From: Bacteroidota bacterium
GTDB taxonomy: Bacteria > Bacteroidota > Bacteroidia > Bacteroidales > F082
Assembly (NCBI GenBank): GCA_023396415.1
Contig: JAEWWJ010000067.1
Span: 1-32,176, forward strand
Length of the DNA: 32,176 bases
Direction of reading: 5' to 3'
Both the position numbers and the translations under genes were made by a program. Below are positions 15,276-22,454 of this stretch, piece by piece (position 1 is the stretch's first letter; every line of letters begins with the position of its first letter). The notes beneath the pieces are model-generated. The model worked only from the letters and a program-made list of their open reading frames with translations. It ran no database searches and was not told where the DNA came from.

Positions 15276-16328
15276 TTATTTGAGAATGATTTTGGCACCA
15301 TCAAAAAGGTTGATGAATCCATTGGTGACAATTTTATCACCATCAGACAAGCCTTCAGTAACAACCACTTTGTTTTCTAATCTTTCGGAAATGACGATGT
15401 TTTGCAATACAACCTTATCGTTTTTAACAAGATACACCTGTGGTTGTAAAGAGGTTCCCACCATCACTGATGCAGGAATGATGATGCGCTGCACTTGTCC
15501 ACCCGAAGTCACTGTGGCTTTTCCAAACATTCCAGCTTTTATTTTAAGGTCAGAGGTGTTTTTTACAGTGAATTGAACGGGGTAGCTGTTTCCCATATTC
15601 GCCTTACTTCCAACCATATTGATGCGTCCGCTCAGGTCAAGGTCAGGGTAGATGTCAGCAGAAAGGACACAGATTTGACCTACTTCAAAATGAGGTAAAT
15701 TGATTTCGGGCACATTTACTGTAAACCTAAGGTCGGCTGTTTCGCTTATTTGCAACAGAGGCATTCCGGGGCCTGCAAAAGCACCCTCTTCGGTAAATTT
15801 AGCTGTTACAATTCCATTGAAAGGTGCGCGAATAGTGGTTTTGCTGATTTGTTCCAGCACTGTTGCTTTTTGAACTTGTGCCGTTTTCAGGCCCAGTTCG
15901 AGCTTTTCCAACTGCATCCCTTGAACGGCTTCCGCTTTTGCCAACGTTGCAAAACGTGCAACATCGGTTTCTAATCCTTCTATTTGAATTTCAATGGTTT
16001 GCAACTGAAGTTTTAGCAGCGCATTGTCAAGTTGAATAAGTGTTTGGCCTTTCCTTACTGAACTTCCCACATCAACCAACACATTGTTTACTTTTCCTTG
16101 AATGTCGGCACTGAGCTTCGTTTCCTTGTTGGGCTCAAAAGTGCCTGAAAAAACGTATGTGTTTTCTGAAACTGCGGGCCTAATGGTCATGGTTTGAACG
16201 CCAATGGGTTTGTCTTTGTCGTATTGGTACACTCTGCTTTCGGTGTTTTTTTTGTTGCTTATGAGTGTGAAAACAGTCAGCGCAACAAGGGCAACAGCCA
16301 CAACGATATAAATGGTTTTTTTCAACAT
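15276..16328 (-). CDS. RND efflux periplasmic adaptor (membrane fusion protein)
   Basis: 350 residues with one N-terminal membrane segment (TIYIVVAVALVALTVFTLIS) and no lipobox Cys, so it is anchored by the TM or cleaved. The split lipoyl/barrel-sandwich halves are GKVNNVLVDVGSSVRKGQTL (~93-112) and TIRAPFNGIVTAKFTEEGAF, separated by an alpha hairpin. A beta-barrel (LRFTVNVPEINLPHFEVGQ) and membrane-proximal domain (VVTEGLSDGDKIVTNGF) follow. It bridges the pump to the TolC channel. It lies 12 bases after the tolC gene and 8 before the pump. Confidence 0.95.
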   Translation of the reverse strand: MLKKTIYIVVAVALVALTVFTLISNKKNTESRVYQYDKDKPIGVQTMTIRPAVSENTYVFSGTFEPNKETKLSADIQGKVNNVLVDVGSSVRKGQTLIQLDNALLKLQLQTIEIQIEGLETDVARFATLAKAEAVQGMQLEKLELGLKTAQVQKATVLEQISKTTIRAPFNGIVTAKFTEEGAFAGPGMPLLQISETADLRFTVNVPEINLPHFEVGQICVLSADIYPDLDLSGRINMVGSKANMGNSYPVQFTVKNTSDLKIKAGMFGKATVTSGGQVQRIIIPASVMVGTSLQPQVYLVKNDKVVLQNIVISERLENKVVVTEGLSDGDKIVTNGFINLFDGAKIILK

Positions 16329-16340
16329 GGTATTCTATTT

Positions 16341-17696
16341 TTAGTTTTTTATGGTGATATTTCCTGTAAGTTTTTTAAGCTCCAAATCGGCTTTCAGATA
16401 GTCAACAATGGCTGATAGGTAGCTTTGCTGGGCTTCGCGTAGGGCGTTGTCGGCCAACAAAATTTCAGTGAGGTTGGCTGTTCCTTCTCGCTGCTGAAGC
16501 AACATTTCTTGGTAGATGGTGCTCGCCAGTTTGATCTGCCCATCGCTGTTTTCGATGGTTTGTCCGGCTAACATTCTTTTGCGTAATGCGTTGTGAACTT
16601 GCATCTTATTTTGTTCCTGCACCAATTCTATCTGCAATTGGTTGTTTTTGATTTCTAATTTCTTTTGGGAAATTTTGCGCTGTGTGATGGTTCCGTTAAA
16701 AAGTGGCATAGAAAACTGCAGGCCAACAAAAGTGGTGGGATAAAACTTGAGAAATTCGTTGGGTTTTTCATCGTAGCCAAAACCGGTTTGCCCATAACTG
16801 CCAAGCAGCATCAATGTTGGAAGGCGCGACATTTTTAAGGAGTTTAACTCGTTATTTAACAGCTTGTTTTGCGTTTGTGTCAAGCGTAAATCAAGGGGCA
16901 GCATTTGGGGGTAATCAACGGGCGATTGGCTAATAATTTCACGCTTTATGCGTATTTCTTTTTCCAACGGAACCCCCATCGAAAATTTTAAGGCGTTCAT
17001 AACCTGTTCGTAGCTTATGGCTACACGCTCTCTGTTGGTGAGGAGTTGTTGTTTTTGCAATTCAACTTTTGTGACGTCGCTTCTTTTCACCATCAGCTGC
17101 TCGTGCAGCAAGGTGAGCGTGTTCAAAAGTTGATCTGTATTCACTACATTGCTGTCGAGAAATATGAGTTGATGAATCAAAATTTGTGCGTTGTAATACA
17201 AATTGGATATTTCATAAAACACCTGTTCTTCGGTCTTTTTGTATTGGAGATCAGTTATTTCTGAGGCGATTTTGGTGGCTTCAATGCCGTTAAAAATTTG
17301 AGAATTATAGAGTGGCATATTCAACTGAATGTTGGTTCCGATGTTGTGCGGCACCCCCATTTGTATTTCCTTGAACTGGCCCACCGGACCGCCAAATGCC
17401 GATTGGGGCATGATTTGGTAAGGCAAATCGGAAAAATATTTGTAATCGGCATTGAGTTTTAACTTGGGCAACACATTGGCTTTGGCTTCTTTTTCTCGTT
17501 CACCGCTGAGTTGTTGCAGGTTTCTACTCATCTGCAAGTTTTTATTGTGCATTTGCGCTGTATCCAAGCATTGGTGCAAGGTCCAGGTTTGTGCATTGGC
17601 TGTAATTGAAAGCAACATGACAACAAAAAGCAAGGCCATTTTGATCGAAATGTGAACGTTCACTAACAGTGGTTGATAAATTTTTTTCAGTTTCAT
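16341..17696 (-). CDS. TolC-family outer-membrane efflux channel
   Basis: 451 residues from the ATG at 17696. The mature part starts about AQTWTLHQCLDTAQMHNKNL, the typical first helix of OEP/TolC proteins. Two OEP repeats of long alpha-helical coiled coil follow, ending with GTANLTEILLADNALREAQQSYL. The start is uncertain: an internal ATG at 17639 gives MALLFVVMLLSITANAQ, a signal peptide without the basic n-region, whereas the 17696 start gives a charged but unusually long one. A TetR-type palindrome lies at 17652-17663, between the two starts. A promoter/operator there would favour 17639; a charged leader favours 17696. It is 11 bases after the tetR-like gene in either case of co-transcription. 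Confidence 0.93.
   Translation of the reverse strand: MKLKKIYQPLLVNVHISIKMALLFVVMLLSITANAQTWTLHQCLDTAQMHNKNLQMSRNLQQLSGEREKEAKANVLPKLKLNADYKYFSDLPYQIMPQSAFGGPVGQFKEIQMGVPHNIGTNIQLNMPLYNSQIFNGIEATKIASEITDLQYKKTEEQVFYEISNLYYNAQILIHQLIFLDSNVVNTDQLLNTLTLLHEQLMVKRSDVTKVELQKQQLLTNRERVAISYEQVMNALKFSMGVPLEKEIRIKREIISQSPVDYPQMLPLDLRLTQTQNKLLNNELNSLKMSRLPTLMLLGSYGQTGFGYDEKPNEFLKFYPTTFVGLQFSMPLFNGTITQRKISQKKLEIKNNQLQIELVQEQNKMQVHNALRKRMLAGQTIENSDGQIKLASTIYQEMLLQQREGTANLTEILLADNALREAQQSYLSAIVDYLKADLELKKLTGNITIKN
17650..17668 (-). promoter_or_regulatory. TetR-type operator copy C, at the 5' end of tolC
   Basis: The minus strand reads GTTAGTGAACGTTCACA. The central GTGAACGTTCAC is a perfect 12-base palindrome (17652-17663). 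The motif is shared with copies A and B upstream. It lies 29-44 bases inside the longest tolC frame, or 12 bases before the alternative start at 17639. Confidence 0.75.
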
Positions 17697-17707
17697 TTTT
17701 TTGTCTT

Positions 17708-18241
17708 TTAATGTTTTAGTTCTTGAATCATTTCATTTAACTGTTGTTCATCTTGCATAAATATCCGAAATCCATTTAAAATATGCTCTACCAATGCTTG
17801 GGTTGAACTCTTGGTTTTGAAAATGGTTTTCATTTTACCTCTTTCAATCACCGATGTAAGATAGTTTTCTGCCCTACTTTTCATTTGTGTTAATACCGCT
17901 TTTATTTCTTGGTTTTCTGTCCAATTTTTTTCGTCGAACAGGATATTCAGGTAATATGGTTTTTGTAGAAAAAAGAAATAGAGCTTTTTGAAAAGAATGG
18001 AAAGCTCGGCATCGGGATTTTCTCTGCTTTGCGACAGGCCTTGTATAAAAGCATGGATGTCGGTTTCCATCTTTTCGGCAATTAACAACAGAAGATCTTC
18101 ATCCTTAGCAAGATGAATGGCCGATGGGTTTTTCTTAAAATCTAACTCAGCCGACAAACGATCCAGGGTCACGGCTTCAACTCCTGATTGCATGATCATT
18201 TGTGCAACTTTTTCAACGATGTGTTCTTTTGATGTTTCCAT
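17708..18241 (-). CDS. TetR/AcrR-like regulator with divergent DNA-binding helix
   Basis: 177 residues. Residues ~5-55 align with the TetR HTH (EKVAQMIMQSGVEAVTLDRLSAELDF, then EDLLLLIAEKM). The recognition-helix segment, usually like GAIYRHFKSKEDLL, is here SAIHLAKDEDLL, without the Tyr-x-His-Phe stretch. The C-terminal ligand/dimer domain is helical (IKAVLTQMKSRAENYLTSVIERG). It may bind a different operator or act without DNA binding. It is preceded by operator copy A and followed 11 bases later by tolC, so it belongs to the efflux operon. Confidence 0.8.
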   Translation of the reverse strand: METSKEHIVEKVAQMIMQSGVEAVTLDRLSAELDFKKNPSAIHLAKDEDLLLLIAEKMETDIHAFIQGLSQSRENPDAELSILFKKLYFFFLQKPYYLNILFDEKNWTENQEIKAVLTQMKSRAENYLTSVIERGKMKTIFKTKSSTQALVEHILNGFRIFMQDEQQLNEMIQELKH

Positions 18242-18252
18242 GATTCAATTGT

Positions 18253-18276
18253 TTTGTGAATGAATATTCACTAACC
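18253..18276 (-). promoter_or_regulatory. TetR-type operator copy A, upstream of the second tetR-like gene
   Basis: The minus strand reads GGTTAGTGAATATTCATTCAC. It contains the perfect palindrome TGAATATTCA (18261-18270) and shares GTTAGTGAA-YR-TTCA with copies B and C. It lies in the 72-base gap between cupin and tetR-like genes, 12 bases before the ATG. Confidence 0.75.
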
Positions 18277-18313
18277 TAAATAAACAAATTTTTTTGTTTT
18301 TATTTTGGATCGT

Positions 18314-18652
18314 TTATAACAACTTGGCTTGTGTTGTAGGTTTTGGGGCTTTTACCACGAGGATGCGTGTGGGGTTGTCGGAAGTGTTGTACAAACAATG
18401 CACAATTCCTTTAGGACTTTCGACCAAACTGTTGGCCTGCACGGATTCTCGCTCGGTTCCAACCAGAATTTCGGCTGTACCTTCCAAGACAAAGAAAAAA
18501 ACATCAACGGGCGTAATGTGAGGTTTCAATGCTTCGCCGGGCTGCAAGGTAATGTGCATGGCCTGAGCAGATTCTTTGTCGTACAATTTTCTAACATCCA
18601 CTTTGTGAGGTGTTTCTACAATTGGTGTTTCGTTAACGTGAATGATTTTCAT
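18314..18652 (-). CDS. Small cupin-domain protein
   Basis: 112 residues forming a single cupin barrel: MHITLQPGEALKPHITPVDVFFFVLEGTAEILVG covers the first cupin motif and PKGIVHCLYNTSDNPTRILVV the second. Possible metal ligands are H in KPHITP and H in GIVHCL; the usual second His and the Glu of motif 1 are not both clear, so metal binding may be reduced. The enzyme activity or ligand is unknown. It lies 9 bases after the TetR regulator and before operator A. Such single cupins beside regulators often sense or modify a small molecule, which would fit a ligand-controlled efflux operon (inference). Confidence 0.87.
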   Translation of the reverse strand: MKIIHVNETPIVETPHKVDVRKLYDKESAQAMHITLQPGEALKPHITPVDVFFFVLEGTAEILVGTERESVQANSLVESPKGIVHCLYNTSDNPTRILVVKAPKPTTQAKLL

Positions 18653-18661
18653 GTGATAGAT

Positions 18662-19249
18662 TTATTTTTTGAGTAAAAGATGGATTGAATTTGAAATTTC
18701 TTCGCCTTTTTCGATGAGGTTGAACCCGTAATTGGACATATGCCATTGCTTGACAAATAAGCGTAGCGAGCCCATCACCATGACCGACAAATGTGCTGCT
18801 TCGATATCGTTTCTTAATTCGTCTTTTTCCTGTCCGGTGGCAATGATATGGGTAAGAATATCGAAGGTATTGTTCATGATTTCTGAAACTTTATCTGCTA
18901 AAATTTGCTCATTTCTAAACAATTCTTCTGAAAAAATAAGGGCTACCAATGGCGGTGAAGCGGCCAATATGGTGAACTGTCTTTTCAATAAATGGTTGAT
19001 TTTGGTTACCGAATTATCGGTGTTGTGCAGCTCCGACTTGAATAAGTTTTCGGTGTTTTCTTTAAAAAAATCCAAAATGGCCACAAGAATCTGGGTTTTA
19101 TTTTCAAAGTGTCTGTAAATCGCCGATTCGGAAAAGCCAATCTTCTTGGCAAGATTTTTTATCGTCAAGCCTTGAATCCCTTTTTCTGCAATCAGCCCAA
19201 GGGAAACATCCATGATTTCTCGCTGTCTTTCTGATAATTCTAAAGTCAT
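18662..19249 (-). CDS. TetR/AcrR-family transcriptional regulator
   Basis: 195 residues from the ATG at 19249 (MTLELSERQREIMDVSLGL). An in-frame ATG at 19279 exists but would place operator copy B inside the coding region, so 19249 is preferred. The HTH is canonical: REIMDVSLGLIAEKGIQGLTIKNLAKKIGFSESAIYRHFENKTQIL (residues ~10-55), with recognition helix SESAIYRHF. The remaining helices form the ligand/dimerisation domain. It is first in the minus-strand cluster. A -7 element and operator overlap just upstream, the usual arrangement of an autorepressor. It is the best candidate for the protein that binds copies A, B and C. Confidence 0.92.
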   Translation of the reverse strand: MTLELSERQREIMDVSLGLIAEKGIQGLTIKNLAKKIGFSESAIYRHFENKTQILVAILDFFKENTENLFKSELHNTDNSVTKINHLLKRQFTILAASPPLVALIFSEELFRNEQILADKVSEIMNNTFDILTHIIATGQEKDELRNDIEAAHLSVMVMGSLRLFVKQWHMSNYGFNLIEKGEEISNSIHLLLKK

Positions 19250-19266
19250 TTTTATACTTTTTCTTA

Positions 19267-19320
19267 TGTTAGTGAACATTCACACTGCAAAGATAAATCA
19301 ATCTGCTTGCAAAAAGCAAG
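19267..19320 (-). promoter_or_regulatory. Promoter and TetR-type operator copy B of the efflux operon
   Basis: On the minus strand TATCTTTG (plus positions 19288-19295) is an exact -7 element with a possible -33 TTG 22 bases upstream (19318-19320). Directly downstream, plus-strand GTTAGTGAACATTCACAC (19269-19286) is operator copy B, with arms GTGAA/TTCAC at 19272-19283. The operator would cover the transcript start, so binding should block initiation. Confidence 0.72.
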
Positions 19321-19511
19321 GTATTTTTATTTTTTTTAGAAAATATTTGTATTCCAACTTCATAATGATTGATAATGAAGTGTTTATAAAGAATATAAAA
19401 ATGACGAAGGCTACTGAAAAAGGTAAACTTTTAGGCTTGCACATGGAAAAGTTCTGCTGGTTGGAGGATTTCTAAACAGATAGAAACCCTCCCTCCTGCA
19501 AAAATGCTTTG

Positions 19512-21758
19512 CTAATTTTTCCCTCTGTTTTGGTGGTAATTAAGGAAGTCGCGTTGTGCTTTGTAAAGGTTGAAGGCAAACAAGAGCAAGTTTTTACTTT
19601 CTTGCAATATCGTAAGGAAAAGCAGGGTGTTTCGTGTACTTACACCTTCTTTTTTGATGCGTTTCACTTCGTTTTTTCTAAAAAGATCAATCACAGTAAG
19701 CACCTTGAGTTGTTCGTTTGAAATGCTTTCCTGGTTGCTGAAATTGTTTGCTTTGATGTCGGTCGAAATGCGGGTAAAGAAATTCCCGATTTGCAATCCC
19801 AACACCTTCAACTCGCCCAATTGCGCATCGCCTAAGGGTTTGTGGTTGTTGTTCACATGCTCGTAAGTAGGCGTAATGATGTAGTTGAGGCTGTGCAAAA
19901 TTTCGCGGGCGTAGTCGAGCGCTTGAACATAAAAATGTCCGGATTCAATGGCTTCATCTTGTAATTTACCGATCACGACTGTGACCGAATTTTTTCTTTC
20001 CTTAGCTTTTACGCTCAGTTTTTCGATGTTTTTCTTTGTCTTTTTCAACAATTTGATGTCTTCTTCTGTTAGTCCGCCAATGGTGCGCTTGTATTCAAGT
20101 TGCGTTTGGTTTAGAACATTTGTAATGCTGTTGGTGCAGGCATCAAGAATGTTGTCATTGTTTACATCATTCATTTCTTTGCTGGCTTCTTCTTTTTTTA
20201 ACTGCTTATTTACGTGCATCTTATGAGTTCTAATCACAAGGAAGATAGCAATTGAAATCATAAAAATAACAGCATAAACGCCGGCGGTATAAAAGAAAAT
20301 TCCGAGAAGGAAGGCCACTAAAAAGGCCGAAAAGGCTGTGAAAAACCATCCGCCAATCACTGAAAAAACACCGGTGATGCGATAGACCGCGCTGTCGCGA
20401 TCCCAGGCTCCATCGGAAAGACTGGTTCCCATTGCCACCATAAATGTAACATAAGTTGTTGATAATGGTAGTTTTAATGAAGTACCAGCGGCAATCAGGG
20501 CACTGGATACAACCAAATTCACCGAAGCACGAAGCAAATCAAAGGCAGGGGGATTTTTGTCGGTTTTATCTTTTGGGAGTGGCTCAAACTGTTTGTCTAT
20601 CTTATTTTTAACGTTTTGTGGAATATATTTCGAGATGGATTCGGAGGCGTTAATAGCAATGCGCACAACGCCTCTCGACAAAGGAGTTGAACCAAAGCGT
20701 TCTTCGCCTTCCGCCTGGCGGCTCAGGTCAACAGAAGTTTTAATAACGGTTTTCGCTTTTCTTGAAGTGTAGAGGGTAATCACCATTACAACGCCGGCCA
20801 TCAACAAGAAGAAAGGTGGGGTTTGCACGGCTTCTTTTAGCGAGCCCATTGTAAAAAAGCTGGGATCGGCTCCGGGTGCGCCGAGAAGGGTTTTATACGA
20901 AGCAAATCCGGCTAAAGGAACGCCGATAAAGTTGACCAAGTCATTGCCGGCAAAAGCCATCGCTAAAGCGAAGGTTCCGGACAAAACAACGATTTTGAGA
21001 ATATTGACATTAAACAACAGGTTGAGTAGGTAAAACAACAGGGTGAATCCGGCAAAGCTTCCAAAAATGATAAGCATTTGATGGGTTTGTATCCAAGCAT
21101 AGGCATTCGCTGTCATAAAAGCAGCATCTTTGGCGCCTTTGATCAGTATAAAATACACAATGGCAGTGAGTGCTAACCCACCAAAAACACCTCCAAAATA
21201 TTTGAAGCGCTTCTGGTAATTGAAGGTGAACAAAAGCCTCGTGATGTACTGTATGACCGCTCCTACGCTAAAGGCGATGACCACCGAGAGCAAAATCCCC
21301 GAAATTATAGCAAGGGCTTTTCCTGAGTTAATGTACTCACTTAATGTGTGTGGCTCAGTGCTTTGGCTAATCTTCATCACGGCTACAGCCACCGAGGCCC
21401 CCAACAACTCAAACACAATGGAAACGGTGGTGGAGGTTGGAAGTCCGAGCGTGTTGAACGTGTCCAGTAGGATCACATCCGTGATCATTACCGCCAAAAA
21501 AATCAGCATCACATCGCTGAAATAGTACAAGTCAGGATGAAATATTCCACTTCGAGCAATCTCCATCATGCCGCCTGAAAAGGTAGCTCCAATTAAAACA
21601 CCCAGCGCGGCAACAAACATCACCCACTTAATAGAGGCGGCTTTGCTCCCTACTGCTGAGTTTAAAAAATTAACGGCATCGTTACTCACTCCAACGATCA
21701 GGTCGGAGATGGCCAGTAGAAAAAGTATGACGATAAATGCGAAGTAAATGTTTTCCAA
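19512..21758 (-). CDS. PiT-family inorganic phosphate transporter with PhoU-like C-terminal domain
   Basis: 748 residues. The two PiT signature repeats are GVSNDAVNFLNSAVGSKAAS (residues ~23-42) and AFAGNDLVNFIGVPLAGFAS (in the second quarter), each bearing the conserved Asn-Asp pair used for phosphate. About ten to twelve hydrophobic segments run to around residue 510. A charged cytosolic tail of ~230 residues follows, wholly helical (NILDACTNSITNVLNQTQ ... KKTKKNIEKLSVKAKERK), resembling PhoU/DUF47 four-helix bundles; separate PhoU-like partners of PiT occur in other bacteria. The protein imports phosphate with H+ or Na+. It is a single gene, with 262 bases or more free on both sides. Confidence 0.93.
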   Translation of the reverse strand: MENIYFAFIVILFLLAISDLIVGVSNDAVNFLNSAVGSKAASIKWVMFVAALGVLIGATFSGGMMEIARSGIFHPDLYYFSDVMLIFLAVMITDVILLDTFNTLGLPTSTTVSIVFELLGASVAVAVMKISQSTEPHTLSEYINSGKALAIISGILLSVVIAFSVGAVIQYITRLLFTFNYQKRFKYFGGVFGGLALTAIVYFILIKGAKDAAFMTANAYAWIQTHQMLIIFGSFAGFTLLFYLLNLLFNVNILKIVVLSGTFALAMAFAGNDLVNFIGVPLAGFASYKTLLGAPGADPSFFTMGSLKEAVQTPPFFLLMAGVVMVITLYTSRKAKTVIKTSVDLSRQAEGEERFGSTPLSRGVVRIAINASESISKYIPQNVKNKIDKQFEPLPKDKTDKNPPAFDLLRASVNLVVSSALIAAGTSLKLPLSTTYVTFMVAMGTSLSDGAWDRDSAVYRITGVFSVIGGWFFTAFSAFLVAFLLGIFFYTAGVYAVIFMISIAIFLVIRTHKMHVNKQLKKEEASKEMNDVNNDNILDACTNSITNVLNQTQLEYKRTIGGLTEEDIKLLKKTKKNIEKLSVKAKERKNSVTVVIGKLQDEAIESGHFYVQALDYAREILHSLNYIITPTYEHVNNNHKPLGDAQLGELKVLGLQIGNFFTRISTDIKANNFSNQESISNEQLKVLTVIDLFRKNEVKRIKKEGVSTRNTLLFLTILQESKNLLLFAFNLYKAQRDFLNYHQNRGKN

Positions 21759-22015
21759 AGTGTTATGTTTTTAATGATTCATAGAGCAATATTACTCAAA
21801 TCTGGTTGATTGAGTTGAAAACCATATTAATTAATCTTTAATTCCTTTTCCAATGGATTATGATTGTGGGAATTAACTATTAGTGGTCTTGCATTTTTTG
21901 GTGTTGTTTGCAAAAAATGCTTCATTCTTGCAAATTGTCCGGTAGTCTGCCGATGCTGTCTTCCTGCTCATTCGATGTCTTTTTTTTGAACATCTATGTT
22001 ATAAAGCAGTTTGAT

Positions 22016-22023
22016 TATTTTTG
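22016..22023 (+). promoter_or_regulatory. -7 element (TATTTTTG) of the DUF1801 gene
   Basis: Exact TAnnTTTG match ending 15 bases before the ATG at 22039. The nearest TTTG upstream (21985-21988) is 27 bases away, longer than consensus. Confidence 0.5.
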
Positions 22024-22038
22024 TTTAAAAAAAAGATC

Positions 22039-22407
22039 ATGCCCACTTTGAACACTATTGACGATTATATTGCGCAGTTTCCCATCGAGGTTCAGCGGCC
22101 CTTGCAGGAGTTAAGGGCGACCATCCGGTTGGCGGCGCCCCTGGCTGAAGAGGTGATCAGCTACGGTATGCCCGCCTTGAAGCAGAACAGAGTGCTGGTG
22201 TATTTTGCGGCGGCGAAAAAACACATTGGTTTTTATCCCACACCCTCAGCAGTAACAGCTTTTGCAGAAAAGTTGCGGGGTTTCAAAACATCAAAGGCGA
22301 CCGTTCAATTTCCATTGGGAGAGGTGCTGCCTTTGCCTTTGATTGTAGAGATGGTGCATTTTAGGTTGCTGGAAGACCAGCAGTTTGCGAAAAAGAAAAA
22401 GGCCTGA
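22039..22407 (+). CDS. DUF1801 / YdhG-like protein
   Basis: 122 residues from the ATG at 22039; the upstream TTG at 22021 overlaps the -7 element and is rejected. The sequence shows the DUF1801 pattern: TIDDYIAQFPIEVQRPLQELRATIR, then AAPLAEEVISYGMPAL, VYFAAAKKHIGFYPTPSA and a C-terminal VQFPLGEVLPLPLIVEMVHFRL. Relatives include the Bacillus frataxin-like protein Fra/YdhG, but most members are uncharacterised. The cytosolic protein is likely monomeric. Its stop codon lies inside a 34-base perfect palindrome shared with convergent gyrB. Confidence 0.9.
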   Translation: MPTLNTIDDYIAQFPIEVQRPLQELRATIRLAAPLAEEVISYGMPALKQNRVLVYFAAAKKHIGFYPTPSAVTAFAEKLRGFKTSKATVQFPLGEVLPLPLIVEMVHFRLLEDQQFAKKKKA

Positions 22408-22431
22408 AAACTTGCAAGTTTTCAGGCCTTT
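22398..22431. terminator. Bidirectional terminator between the DUF1801 gene and gyrB
   Basis: A perfect 34-base palindrome (half-site AAAGGCCTGAAAACTTG) with A and T ends on both strands. It contains the DUF1801 stop codon and lies 24 bases past the gyrB stop on the other strand. Confidence 0.85.
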
Positions 22432-22454
22432 CAAGGTGTTATAGTTATATATGT

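Noticed and set aside
12248..15974. Many plus-strand ORFs opposite the RND pump and adaptor genes
   Set aside because: They lie wholly antisense to long conserved genes and have no recognisable motifs; they are shadows of biased codon use.
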